Shown: positions 48,547-60,238 of the stretch, one piece after another
Position numbering within the stretch: the stretch's first letter is position 1
Layout of the letters: every line of letters begins with the position of its first letter
Origin: Leptodontidium sp. MPI-SDFR-AT-0119
Taxonomy: Eukaryota > Ascomycota > Leotiomycetes > Helotiales > Leptodontidiaceae
NCBI GenBank assembly: GCA_020726505.1
Contig: JAHLEZ010000013.1
Span: forward strand, 1,240,001-1,304,000
DNA length: 64,000 nucleotides
Reading direction: 5' to 3'
Translations under genes and position numbers: made by a program
The notes under the pieces: generated by a model
The model's database searches: none
What the model was told of the DNA's origin: nothing
The model's input: only the letters and a program-made list of their open reading frames with translations

Positions 48547-48731
48547 TGTCGTACAGGAACGGGCTGATGCTCAGTTAGCTGCGTGTTACGCTAGATATAG
48601 TTTCTGTTACGTTATACCGCTTTTAGGAGAACAACGTGTTCCCCTGATTTCCTTATGTATTCTAGAGAACAATCAACCACTTTAATTCTCCCTACGTTGA
48701 TCGCAAGGCTTTACTCCACTTCTGCACCACA
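48547..48731 (+). repeat. 3' LTR of element C
   Basis: 185 bp. Inner start mutated (GCGTGTTACGCTAGATATAG versus GCGCGCTACGCTGGATATGG in the 5' copy); outer end intact. Confidence 0.92.
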
Positions 48732-48825
48732 GAACTATATATTTATTACTCTGTCGTTATACTTGTATTAAAATATATTCACACATGCGGCGTGGTACAT
48801 GAACCGGTACTGCACCGACAAGAAC

Positions 48826-51257
48826 GTTACGAACGAACGATTGGCCGCGCTAAATATTATTATTAAAGATATAAAGATAAAAGATATACTAATACTACTT
48901 CCTTCGGCTTTTAAGCTAACGCTAATAAAGGCATAGTCGTTAATAGAAATTAACTCTCTAGATATTTTGACTAGCTTAAGAGTGACGAAGGGGGCGCTAG
49001 TATTATACGAGCCAAGTCTGAAGGCTACGGAAGAGGCGTTAGTCCCTTACGAGAGTTAGAACTCGGGGGTAAGTAACGAATTAGCTTTTTACGACGACAG
49101 TATCGAGAGTAATAATAGAGTTCTAACTCTTTATAAGAGGTTGAGTCGAAGCGTTCTAAGACTTATTAAAGATTATATAATTAAAATTCAGTCTAAGAGG
49201 AACGCTGTACGTAGTGATTTAATAGACTCAAGTATAGAGGTGACGCGCTAACGAATATACCCTTAAGTTGTATTACTAAGTCGGAGGCCACAAGACTTAA
49301 AATAATAAGTCCCTAAGCGATTAGAAGCTCCTCTTATAGCGACTAAGTCGGGCGATATTATTATATTAGCTAGAGAAAGCCGACAATAGCGACGAAGACA
49401 AGAACGTAATCGTATTTATATAACACAAGAGGTATAAAGAGAACACAATAAACTCGTAGCAAGAGGACATTACTTACTTATAGTGTCTCTATAATAAGAT
49501 AGTCACTCGCGGTTAAGAGAGTTTACTAATATATTTTATAGTAAAACTCTGACGCGAGTAGACGGCGACGACACTATAATAATATACGTAGTAATAATAA
49601 CGGCTATCGTAAGTATTAGAGTGAAAGTTAACCTTACGGTTAGTTTTAACTTACAAATCTTATATTAAGGGAAGCTTCTGAAAGCTCTAAAGAACTAGGC
49701 AGAGTTAAATAGTTACGCCTAAGGTATATAATTTAAAATAGACGTAAAGAGAGAGATCTCTAACTTAGAAACTCGAAACTACCAGAGAATAATTTTTAAG
49801 GAAGACGTAATAATACTACTAATTCCTTTAAAATAAGTCTTTATATATAAAGTAGATTTAATAAGACAATTAACGCGCTACTAATCGCGTATTATAGTGC
49901 GAGGAGATATATAAGACAACTTAACGATTCTTTTAACTTACACTATAACGCTCGCTATACGCTCTTTTAAAGTAATTATAGTACTAGCGGCCTAGTTCGA
50001 CTTAGAGGTTAAGTAATTCGATGTAGTCAACGCCTTCGTAAACGCTGAGACAAAAGGAGCGCCCTAGTATTATATTACTTTTTAAACGGCTAGAAAAGAC
50101 TAAGTATAATAATAGAGATTAACTAAGTATTATATAATTTAAGAGACTCTCTTGCGTTATAGTACAGCGATTTTACTACGACGCTTAGTAAGCTTTAACT
50201 TACTCTACTAGCTAAAGAGCCTTATATATTCACAAATAAAAAGAGAATAGTCTTTATAGCGTTTTACGTCGACGATATTTAAGTCTTATATTACGCCTTA
50301 AACGCTAAAGAAGGATAATAAATAATTAATAAGTTATACTTAGCCTACGAGCTTATAATAATAGGAGACGTGGAGTAGTTCTTAGGAGTAAGAGTAGTTA
50401 AGGATCGAGTTAAGAAGTTAGTGTCGTTACTATATAATACGTATATTAAGAAGGTCGTATAAAAGTTTAGTTTAATAAACAGAAAGTGCCTAAGTACGCC
50501 TCTACTAAACTATAACTTTATTAAACATACTAGAACTATTACTTTAAGGCAAATTAAAGAGTACTAAGAGAAAGTTAAGTTAGTCTTATATATAGTTATT
50601 ATATTAAGGCTAGACGTCGCTTTCGTTACGTCTTAGCTATTACACTTCTTAACGAACTTAAGCGATAAGTACTTAGAGGCAGTAAATTAGACTATTAAAT
50701 ACTTATTTAACTCGCGATTCCTAGTTATTGTTTACTCTTACAAAGATAAAGAGACTTATTTAATTGTGGCCTTAGACGCCTTATTCGCCGACAACGAGTT
50801 TATATAGCGTTCCTCTTAGGGATTTATTATTATATTATTTAGGGGTGCGATTGTTTAGAAAGCCTTAAGATAAGATATTATAACTACTTTAACGACAGAA
50901 GTAGAGTTACTCGCGCTAAAGTGTACGGCAAAGGAGGTTATAACACTTTAGCGCTTCTTTAAGGAATTAATACTTAACGTAAGAGCTTTATAAAATATAT
51001 TTTGTAATAATAAATAGACGATTTACTTAATAGTTAAAGAGAACTAACGTATTTTAACTAAATTATAATATATTAATATATAAAATATATAGTTACGACA
51101 GGAGTATAAGAAGGGGAGTTTTTAAGTGACGTATCTCTTAATAAACGATATATTAATAGACGGCTTAACGAAAAACTTACCTTAATAGAAGTTTAAGACG
51201 TTCGTAACACTACTAAACCTTTAAGACACTCGAGCGACTATTAAAGAGCTCACTTGA
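48826..51257 (+). pseudogene. Reverse transcriptase and RNase H part of Copia element D
   Basis: Continuation of D after element B. RVT_2 traces: SRIIVRGDIQDNL-like text near 49890-49925 and FDLEVK*FDVVNAFVNAETK near 49995-50060. The catalytic box FYVDDI is at 50261-50280. RNase H and the C-terminus follow with VLYIVIILRLDVAFVTS and LINDILIDGLTKNLP. The first non-RIP-like stop is TGA at 51255-51257. Confidence 0.78.
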
Positions 51258-51366
51258 GCTACGTGTTACGGCATAATTACACTCTTTTATTTTTATATAT
51301 TATACTTAAATTATAGTTATAGTAATAGAGAAACTACGAAATAGAAAGTAGAAGTTACTCGTATTT

Positions 51367-51553
51367 AAGGGACACGTTCCTAAGCTACTACTTTGGGGTT
51401 ATAAAGCCGCTCTAACGCGTAAGAAAGACAATAATATAAGGGACACGTTCTTAAGCTATTACTTTTAAGTTATAAAGCTGCTCTAACGTACTCGTAAGTA
51501 GACAAAACACTAGGGTAACGTTCTTAAGCTACGACTTATAAGTTATAAAGCCC
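51367..51553. repeat. Three-unit tandem repeat between convergent genes of D
   Basis: Three diverged units of about 70 bases start near 51367, 51438 and 51512, each with GGGACACGTTCCTAAGCTAC-like and GTTATAAAGCC blocks. They lie exactly between the end of pol and the end of the antisense gene. Confidence 0.75.
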
Positions 51554-51560
51554 CTTTTAC

Positions 51561-52240
51561 TTATAAGGGAGGGAGTAAGAGGTCTACTAACCGCCGAGCG
51601 GCTTTAATTAACACGTTAACCTCTATGAGAGTAAAGGCGCGGGCGGCGGAGCGTGCTGCGACGGCGGCGACTAACGGTCTACTAATACTAGTAATAATAT
51701 TAGTACTAATACTAATAGAGCCGGAGGTAGCCCTAACACTAATAATAAGGCGAGGGGGGGGCACAGCGGACTCTTTATAAGGAGTAGTTATAATAAGGTT
51801 AAACGTTGTCTTAAATTAATAAGGGAGAACTTATAAATAAAAGAACTAGCGACTAACTTATTTTCCTCTTCCTTTTCTTTTAACGTAGCCTTAATAGCGG
51901 CTTAACAGGCGGTGAGGCGCTATAAGTTAAAGTTAACTTAAGTTATTATAATACCTCGTGACTACTATAAATATATACGCGAGAACTCTTTAAGAGAGCT
52001 CTAGTTATTAAGTAACCGGCGAAGAGGGCCGCGGCGTGGCGGGGGGCGGGGGCGTAGTTAACCTTATTATTTTTATAATAACAAAAACACTATACTGACG
52101 ACGCCTCGTCGCGGTATAATTCGCTTAGCTCTCCCTATATACTACTACGAATATAGTAAGAGTAAGAGATAATACGAGTAGCCCTAGCCACAGCGAGACG
52201 CCGAGGGGTTAATAATAATTATTATAATAGTAGGGGTAGT
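51561..52240 (-). pseudogene. Antisense six-cysteine accessory gene of element D
   Basis: Minus strand. RRLAVARATRIISYSYYIRS leads into ELSELYRDEASSV*CFCYYK and NNKVNYAPAPRH; reading Tyr as former Cys gives C-x2-C-x12-C-x8-C-x2-C-x7-C. After LLKSSR a 59-bp intron (51978-51920, GTATAT to TTATAG, phase 0) joins to RLTAC and IKATLKEKEEENKLVAS. An Ala/Ser/Thr-rich tail ends at TAA 51561-51563. Internal stops are TAG/TAA only. The start is not resolved. Confidence 0.65.
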
Positions 52241-52661
52241 AGTGGCGTAAAGGGGCGGCGGGCGGCTTATAAAACTAATATTAGTATATATTTAACTCTC
52301 GATTTAAGGCTTCTATAGCCTTAAAACAATATTATAACTCTTAAATTAACGACTAAAAAAGAAGGGAGTTTAATACTTACACGCTTTTTTATTACGCGAG
52401 TAGTGGCGGCGTTAGTAGCGAGGGCGGCGCGGCTAACACGAGACTTCCTGGCTATGTTTACTGATTTTGCGTGGAAGTTACGTAAAGAGGAAAGAATGTT
52501 TGGAAGGACTTACTTAAGTATATATATTATTACTTTTAGTATTAATATCTTAGCGATATTTGCTTTTGTGTTATTTAGCCACTATTATTGTCGTTTAAGC
52601 TATTGTTAGGCACTGTTTACGTTCGGTTACTACTCTTATTATCGTTTAAGCGAAGGGGGTA

Positions 52662-52826
52662 TGTCGTGTACTAGGACTACTAGGACCTACGGTGGTCGCT
52701 AGAATTAACTAAAAGTTGCTTATGTAACTAAATCTCTGGAGCTCCTGTATAGCTAAGGAGCTACCCCTTTACTTTACAATTCAAGACTTTCACACTACCT
52801 AAAGCTCTTCCCTATAGTGCTCGACA
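52662..52826 (+). repeat. 3' LTR of element D
   Basis: 165 bp. Inner start carries RIP changes (GTACTAGGACTACTAGG); outer end GCTCGACA intact and followed by TSD ATATA. Confidence 0.88.
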
Positions 52827-52831
52827 ATATA

Positions 52832-53791
52832 CTTAGACTTTAACTATATATTAACCTTAATAAAAAAGATATTACGTCTTTATCCGAAATCTTTAATACT
52901 ACTTCTCTAATTACTAAAGAGCTCGCGGAGGAAGCTAATACTAAAAACAATATAAATTACTAGCTTTATATATATATATATATATATATACACGAAGAAT
53001 AACTTAAGACTTAAGTAATTAATAATTAAGTAGTAATTCTAGGAAACGCTAGGAGAGCTCCTAGTTCCTCGAGTATTATAATAGGTAATATAATTATTAT
53101 TAGCTTAAACTTTAAGGGCGGAGGTAATTAAACTTTTACGCCTTTAACCCCTGGCGTAAGGGGTAACTCTAAAATGTTTAAATTACTCTTAGCGTTACTA
53201 ATAAGGCTTAACCTTATAACTCTTAAGTCACTCTAAAAGTAAGTAAAGGTTAAGACTAAAGAGTACGTCCTCTAAAGTACAATTTAGTAATCCTGAGCTT
53301 CTAACTATTTTAAACTCTACGATTAAATCAAGAGAAGTATAACTAAGTAATTCTTTAACATTATAGTAGCTCGAGTAATACAAGAAAAGCGCATAAATAT
53401 TTAAGCGATTCTTCGCTCCCTTAAGGAGGTGCTTTATTAAACGGAAATATCGATTTAAACTTAAATACAAAACGACTATCGGGAATCCCTTAAGACTAAG
53501 GGGAAGAGTAACTCTCGCGTATAGATTATTATCGTGCAGGTTATGGTAGGCCGGCTAAGCGAGCCTAATCAAAGGCACTATGGCCAAAGCGCCCGCGACC
53601 TCTATATTCAGGGAGCTCGAATAGACTATACGTAAATAATATAACAATCAATTACAGTACTACGCATACTTTAATAATACGTTAAATTCGCCTCTGTGGA
53701 GCCTTTAGGCGTGCTCTTACACGATAGTTATAAGCCTCGTAAACTACTAAAGCTTCTTAATCGCATATACGCGCTGACGTGGCTCTACAGA
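52832..53791. other. Unassigned AT-rich flank of D
   Basis: No recognisable domain. It should include the continuation of the LTR3-type element that hosts D. A minus-strand frame at 53228-53470 has no known motif. From about 53530 CA/TG content recovers before the LTR of E. Confidence 0.45.
52967..52990. repeat. (TA)12 microsatellite
   Basis: An uninterrupted TA run of 24 bases. Confidence 0.9.
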
Positions 53792-54093
53792 TGTTACGAC
53801 CTACGATGCGCCTCGTATTCTAACCGACACGGGCTCGTAGCATCGCTGGCTATGCGACGGCGCTAAGCCTAATAGGGAAGACTAGGTGGCGAGCCTGCGA
53901 CATGTTGACGTGAATGGCACTCGACTACGCTAGGCCCTATTAGGAGGGTCCTTTATATATATATACTCAAGCCCTCCCTTATAGAGAGCTTTCCTTCTCT
54001 CTTTGTCTTTTCTTCTCGATTTTGAGCGTAGTATTAGGCCTAAATATAAAGCTAAAGTCTACTCGCCGTATTAACCTCTTATTAGCCGTAATA
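53792..54093 (+). repeat. 5' LTR of Gypsy element E
   Basis: 302 bp; ends TTAGCCGTAATA, mutated from AGCCGTAACA of the solo copy at 7749-8050. Confidence 0.82.
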
Positions 54094-54299
54094 TAAGAAA
54101 AGACTAATACCCCTTCGCTATAAAGCGTTATATTTCACTTAGTCTTACGCCTTGTCGACTTGCCCTTATAGTAAGTTAATAACGAGCCTTAACACCTTGG
54201 CCTATTCGATAGATAAGTACTTCTCTGCCCTTATAGTAGACTGTCTTAGAGAAAGCTAGATATTCTCTCGCGATTAACCTGCCTTGCCGTAATTTAATA

Positions 54300-57200
54300 T
54301 ACGCCCTGTTTCGAACGTATATTTAATTAATATATTAATTAATAACTTCAAATACTTCTTTACCTTACTTTACTATTACTACCGACTTCTCCCCCTCGTT
54401 AGCGAAGCTCTAAAGAAAGAAGCGCCCTTATACGGCTAGGCTTTACCGACACCCTTATCCCTTTAGTCGAGACTCTCTCGGAGAAGTCAGAAAGCTTTAA
54501 CGGATTTAACTTAAACTCAGAGGACAAACCCTAGCGTTTCTTTGACGCATCGCCGGAGCCTACCGACATAGAAGGCCTTACTCCCGCCTAATAAGCTAGA
54601 GTAGATCAGCTAATTAAGGACTCCGTGAGCTCTGCTGTCGCCGCTACTATCACGTAAGCCCTCGCCTAATATACTGCCGATAACCCTCGTTAAGAGACTC
54701 GTACCCCTTCTCCTCCCTACAATCAGTCGACTCGTGCTCTTACGGCGGACCTTTAGCTTACCGCCGACTATTACCTCCTTAAGTTAAACCTTATTATCCT
54801 TGTCGTTAAACTTAATAAGGTCAAGTACCCTTATACCCCCTTTAGCGATTATAAGGGCGAAATTAAATACGACGCTTAAAAGATAAATATAAAGCTCTTT
54901 ATTTAAAAGTACTTAAGTAACTTCCTTACTAGCGAATCGTAAGTTTATACTTACTTTAAATATATAAAGGGAGAGGCTAAGACTATTATCTTTTAATAAA
55001 TAGACCCCGATTTTACTAGAGACTTTAATAGAGCCGCCGACGTCTTAAAGGCTCTAGACTAGCGTTTCTTTAATTATAACTGAGTATAAGCTACTAAACT
55101 TAAGTATAATTAATTATAAATAAGTAATATAACGTATAATGAGTTTTATATAAAGTTCACGATATACGTAGTTATTAAAAAAATCTCACTTAATTATTAG
55201 TTCGACGACATATACGAGAAAGTTTTAAATAAGCTTAAGTATAATATTTAAATTAAGAAGTATAAATTCGCTAAAGATTATATAGCTTTTAATAAGTTTT
55301 TAGTCGTCTTAAATCGCAAGTTATAAAATATCGCTACTAAACAAGTTAATAAACGTATTACTATTACTATCTATAAAGCCTTTCGAGTCTTCTTTAATAA
55401 TACTAATACTAGCGACTCGCGTAGTATCTTAAAGAAGGATAACTAGCGTTCGACTTCACTTACCTCTATTACTCACGTATAAAGACTACTAACTCTAAGA
55501 CAGTTATTAGATATCCGCTAGCGTACGCCCTCTCTTTCGCCTGTCTTACGCTAACTTAAGTCTCTTGTACCTCCCCTTACACTTAAGAACGTCTCTTCTG
55601 ACACTTGCCTCTATTATAGTAAGACTAATTATTAGGCTAGCGACTGTCTTAAGCGCCGTAAAGACTAGGCTCTCGATAAGTCGATTTCTTAGTTAGTCGT
55701 TAGCGAGAATCTAGAAATTAATAAGTTATTAAAAAACTCTTAAGCCGTAATAAAGACTTACACTTTAGTATAAGTTATAACTTATAAAAAAACTTAGTAT
55801 TTAATTTTTATACTCTTATTAAAGGATAATAATTCTTAATTAATATTAAACTAAAAAGAAATAGATTCTTTATTAAGACACTTATATATATTAATAATAA
55901 AGCTAATATTTTTAGTGTTATTAAAACCTCTTTTATATATTAACTCGTTAAGTAATTTAATATTTCTTTTATATCCCTCCCTTAATTAATTGTCTTAATT
56001 AGTTATAATAGTAAAAAAGGCAAGCTAATTAACACGGCCGTCTTATTTACTTTAATAATTAACTACTAGCGAATTAACTTCCCTTTTCTAGTAATTAACT
56101 TAAGAAACACTAACGTCCTAATTAGTTAGAAGTTCCTCGAGTATTACGACTTAAAGTAATTATATATAAAGAACTGTAATCAGCTAGAATAATTATTAAA
56201 TATACTTATTTAATTATACTTTAACTAATAAGTCTTCGTTAACATTAACTGTTCTAATAAACTAATCGTTAAGTCTCACTAACTTAATATAAAACAAAGG
56301 GATGCCCTTATAAATACGAATAATTACCGCCGGAAGTAAGCTAAGATTACGGCACTCGACGATTCCCTTAAGTCAAAGGTCTTAATACGACCTACGGCTA
56401 GCGGCTCGCCGACTTAACCCTCAAGCTTTATTAAGGAGGTTAAAGAGCGCTTATAAGTTATAAAGGATTAATTAAACCCCTTAATATCCCGTGATTTAGG
56501 ATTACTACTTAAAGACAAGAGAACCCGTAGAACTTCCTTAGCGAATTATTAACTAAAGGCGCTTACTACAAAGATCTCCCTTATATTAATAATAGCGATA
56601 TTTATTACGTACCTTTAACTTAAGAGAGTTAAGAAGAATAAAATAAAGACCTTTATAGTGTTAGTATATAAGATCAATTAAGAGCTAACTTATTATTAGT
56701 AAGAGGCCCTAAACTAATTAAGTGTCGAGCTCGTATTAATAAATAAAGACTTATTCCCGGAAGAGGCCTTAGAGGCTAAGTACACGTAAGATAATGAGTT
56801 AGTCGGCAAGAAGCTTCTTATAAAGTATTAAGAGTATACTCCTCTTTTCTCCCGGCGAGCCTTTAATAAGTTATTAGCGCACCGCTAAGGCGTAGACTAC
56901 TAGATCGAGCTTACTAAGGAAAACGACTTATCTTTTAAACCTCTTTAGCGTATAACTAAAGAATAACTAGCGGAGACTAAGCGGTATATTATTAATAACT
57001 TATACAAAGGTTTTATTAAGCCCTTTAGCACATTATATACGGCCCTTATTCTCTTCGCTAAGAAAGCCGACGGTAATCTCCAGTTATACGTCGACTACTG
57101 GAAGCTAAATGCCCTATCGAAGAAGGACCTGTACTTAATCCCTCTAATTAATAAAATAATAGCGCGTATTTATAAGGCGAAAGTCTTTATAAAGCTTAAT

Positions 57201-59888
57201 ATTTAGTAAGCCTTCCACCGCATCCGTATGTTCCCTGAGAGCGAAGACTATACGACCTTCCGTACTTAATACGGCACGTATAAGTATAAAGTCCTTCCTT
57301 TTAGCCTTACTAATAGTCTAACGACTTTTTAGCGTTTTATTAATAATATCTTTATAAAGTACCTCAACGACTTTTACGCGGCTTATATAGACAATATCTT
57401 AATATATTCGTTTACTCTTAAGGAACACGAGGTTTACGTTAAGACAGTAATAGTAATACTATAGGTATACGGACTTTAAGTCGACATTAAGAAGTCTAAG
57501 TTTAGCGTATAAAAGATAAGGTTCTTAAGATTTATTATTAAAATTAATAACATAGAAGTAGACTTAAAGAAAATTAATATAATTAAAGACTAGTAATACG
57601 CCAATAATATATAAGATATATAAAGTTATTTTAGCTTTTATAACTTTTACTGCTAGTTTATTAAAGACTATAGTTATATTATACGACCCCTTACGATACT
57701 TATTAAAAAAGATATTCCCTTTGTCTTCAATAACGCTTATAAGAACGCTTAAGAGACTCCCTAAGAAGCCCTTTAATTTACGCTAGTTTTTTACTATTAC
57801 GACCTTATTAAGTAGACACGGCTAAAGACTGACTCTTTAAATAGAGTCGTCACTAGGATTTTATTTTAACTTTAAGAGGACAACACTTTTTATCTCGTAA
57901 GATACTTTTCTAAGACTATAATAAACCCCGAGTTTAATTACTTAATCTATAATAAAAAGATATTAGCGATTTTCTAGTTATTTAAGTAATATCGCCTAGA
58001 GCTCTTAAGTCCTTAGAAAAATGTCTTTATTTATATTAATTACTAAGCCTTAAAGTACTTTATAATTACTAAGGACTTTACGGCTAAGTAGACTTAATAG
58101 GCTGAGTTCTTTGTGAACTTTTATTTCACGATTATATATTATATTAAGACGATTAATACGTTAGCTAATACTTTGTCTCGACGGGATTAAGACCTTACGG
58201 CTATAAAGGCACGTAAGCGGGCTATCCACAATTAATAGCTAATTCCGACCGATAAAATTAACCCGCGAGTCGCTAGCGACCTTTAGCTCTCCGCCGTCGA
58301 TCTTATAAAAGCTTATATTAAAGTCGTAGAGATAATACCCTTAGTACTTATAAACGTTATAATCTTAGATCGCGATACTAAGACGCGTGACAAGCCAGAG
58401 CCAGAGCTAGAGTCGAATACAGGAGTACTAATCGACTCAGAGACGCCTACCGCGGAGGAGTTAGACTTTAACTTTATAGTAGTATATAATATTGTAAAAT
58501 ACGACGTTATTAATTAAGTGCTTTTAACTAATAAGTCGTCTTCCTCGCTAGAGCCTCTCTAATAAAAAGCTAAGGAGTAGTCGCTAGATTACGAGCTAAT
58601 AAACGACAAGTTACTTTTTTAAGGCCGCCTAGAAGTGCCCTTAGAACCGCTAGAGTTTCGTACGACACTTATTCGTTATATATATTCCTAACCTTTAATA
58701 ATATACGCAAGGATTAGAAAGATAAAGGCGTTACTTAGTCGTAAATATTATTAGAACGGCCTTATTATAAACATAGCTCGATATATAATAAACTATAATT
58801 ACTCTCGTTAAAAAGCCCGTAAAGATAAGACCCCTAACTTCTTATACCCCTTATTAATCCTTACTCGGCTATATTAACACTTCATAATAGACTTTACGAA
58901 GTTATTACTAAACAAGTACGGCTATAACTTTATTATAGTTATTATTAACCGCTTGTTTAAGAAACCGGTCTCGATACCTTATAACGACATAATTACGGCT
59001 AAAAGTATAATTATTCTCTTTTTTATTTATTAGACTTAATACTTTAATATGCCGGACTTTATTATCTCGGACCGCGGACCTTAGTTCGTCTCCTCCTTTT
59101 AGAAGAAGTACTATCGTATCCTTAAAACTAAAGTAAATCTAACGACGGCGTATAACTTAAACGTTAATAATTAGACGGAAGTAATAAATTAATATATTAA
59201 ATAGCGGCTCCGTCCCTTTTACTATTACTATTAAGACAATTAGAGCGACCTCTTACTAATTATAGATATTACTTAACTTACGTTATTACACGAGTCCTTA
59301 GGCCGCTTGTCCCCTTTTTAATTACTTAACGGCGTTAAGTTAAGGACTTCTTAGGACTTAGTTAACTTAGAGCCTCCGGCTATAATAATAAAGAAACTTA
59401 ATCGCGAGGAGGCTCTTTAAGTAATATTATAAATAAAGGAGGTTATAAAAGTCGTATAGTCGTCTCTTAAAGATTAATAAAAGAAAATAAAACGACTAGC
59501 GAATCGTGGGCGACGCGCTATTAATTAAGACGTTAGCGACTTAGTACTAATAGACACTCGGAACTGGAATGTCGACCGACCCTTAAGGAAGCTCTTTAAT
59601 AAGTAGTACGGCCTAATTAAAGTAGTTACTAAGGAAGGAAAGAGTTAAAGAGTTAAGTTATTAAAGGACTAGTTAATTTACCCCGTCTTTTACTCGCACT
59701 CGCTCTGTAAGTACGTCGATAACCCCCTACTAAGACAAGCTAGAGCTACGCCGGCACTTATTTAATTATTACTTAAGTAAGATAAATAAGAAATTAAAGG
59801 CATTCTTGGCTTTAAGATTATATAAAATAAGTTATTCTATTATATTAAGTGGCTAGGCGCCGACAAAGACTTAAAGTAATACTTATAT
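54300..59888 (+). pseudogene. gag-pol of Gypsy element E
   Basis: Gag fragment near 54740-55080: LIILVVKLNKVKYPYTPF, LTSES*VYTYFKYIKGEAKT. The RT region (56890-57560) reads KADGNLQLYVDYWKLNALSK and the catalytic box YIDNILIYS at 57391-57415, where the second Asp has become Asn (GAC to AAC, RIP-type). Integrase: zinc-binding region about 58730-58840, core IIDFTKLLLNKYG near 58880 and ISDRGP*FVSSF near 59070. The chromodomain LGFKIIQNKLFYYIKWLGAD is at about 59800-59870. Stops are TAG/TAA at Trp/Gln sites; the element is dead. Limits of gag are approximate. No antisense accessory gene is seen. Confidence 0.82.
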
Positions 59889-60104
59889 TATCACGTAGAA
59901 TACTAAAGGGGTAGAGAAGTGAGAATTAGTAAAGTAGTAAGGAGCAAAAGATTAATTAAGAAGTGCTCTCCCCTTTAAGTTGAGGGGAAAGGTTCGCTAT
60001 TTAAAGTAAGGTAAGTAAGTTTAGTTAGTTATAAGTGTGTAAGAAGCACACCTAGCCGTTCAGTGGGCTCGCTTAGTAGGTGCCGCTAGCTATATGCCGT
60101 GACA
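59889..60104 (-). repeat. 3' LTR of element F
   Basis: 216 bases bounded by 7-bp inverted termini TATCACG / CGTGACA (one RIP change). The left boundary is inferred from the end of Gypsy coding similarity. Confidence 0.6.
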
Positions 60105-60238
60105 TACCCCTTAGCTATAAAGCGACTACGTTAGGCCAAAAGAAGATAAGAAAATAATATACGGTAGTATAAGAGTTTGATTTATTTATAAATTTTCCTC
60201 TAATAATAATAACAACTACTTTAATAATAATAATAACT

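Larger units (their letters stand above)
41059..48731 (+). mobile_element. Copia element C (7673 bp, TSD GAACT) inside the 3' LTR of B
   Basis: 185-bp LTRs at 41059-41243 and 48547-48731, start TGTCGTACAGGAACGGGCTG, intact end CTTCTGCACCACA. GAACT lies at 41054-41058 and 48732-48736. The internal order is primer site, gag, protease, integrase, RT and RNase H, antisense gene, 3' LTR. It is among the youngest insertions, since it sits inside B, which sits inside D. Confidence 0.93.
33593..48820 (+). mobile_element. Copia element B (about 7.55 kb, TSD AGAAC), interrupted by C
   Basis: 5' LTR at 33593-33838; the 3' LTR is in two pieces, 40887-41058 and 48737-48820, together 256 bp, split by element C. 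AGAAC flanks it at 33588-33592 and 48821-48825. It is the same family as A, in plus orientation. It inserted into the integrase-RT region of D. Confidence 0.92.
15981..52826 (+). mobile_element. Copia element D, host of a multi-level nest (TSD ATATA)
   Basis: Matching 165-bp LTRs at 15981-16145 and 52662-52826 (TGTCGTGCACTAGGACCACT to GTGCTCGACA) are flanked by ATATA at 15976-15980 and 52827-52831. Removing the insertions H (16192-28060), G (28177-30498) and B (33593-48820), with their TSDs, leaves about 7.4 kb. In order it holds a gag, protease/integrase region (30526-33592), reverse transcriptase and RNase H (48826-51257), a tandem repeat, an antisense gene and the 3' LTR. All coding parts are broken by TAG/TAA codons of RIP type. 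The reading of the pol gene continues across the B insertion with the AGAAC duplication. Confidence 0.9.
53792..59888 (+). mobile_element. Gypsy chromovirus element E, 3' end truncated by F
   Basis: The 5' LTR (53792-54093, TGTTACGACCTACGATGCG) matches the solo LTR at 7749. It is followed by gag, then protease, RT, RNase H, integrase and a chromodomain, the Ty3/Gypsy order. The reading ends inside the chromodomain (KWLGADKDL then a Trp-equivalent TAA/TAC) where the LTR of F begins, so its own polypurine tract and 3' LTR are missing from the window. Confidence 0.85.
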
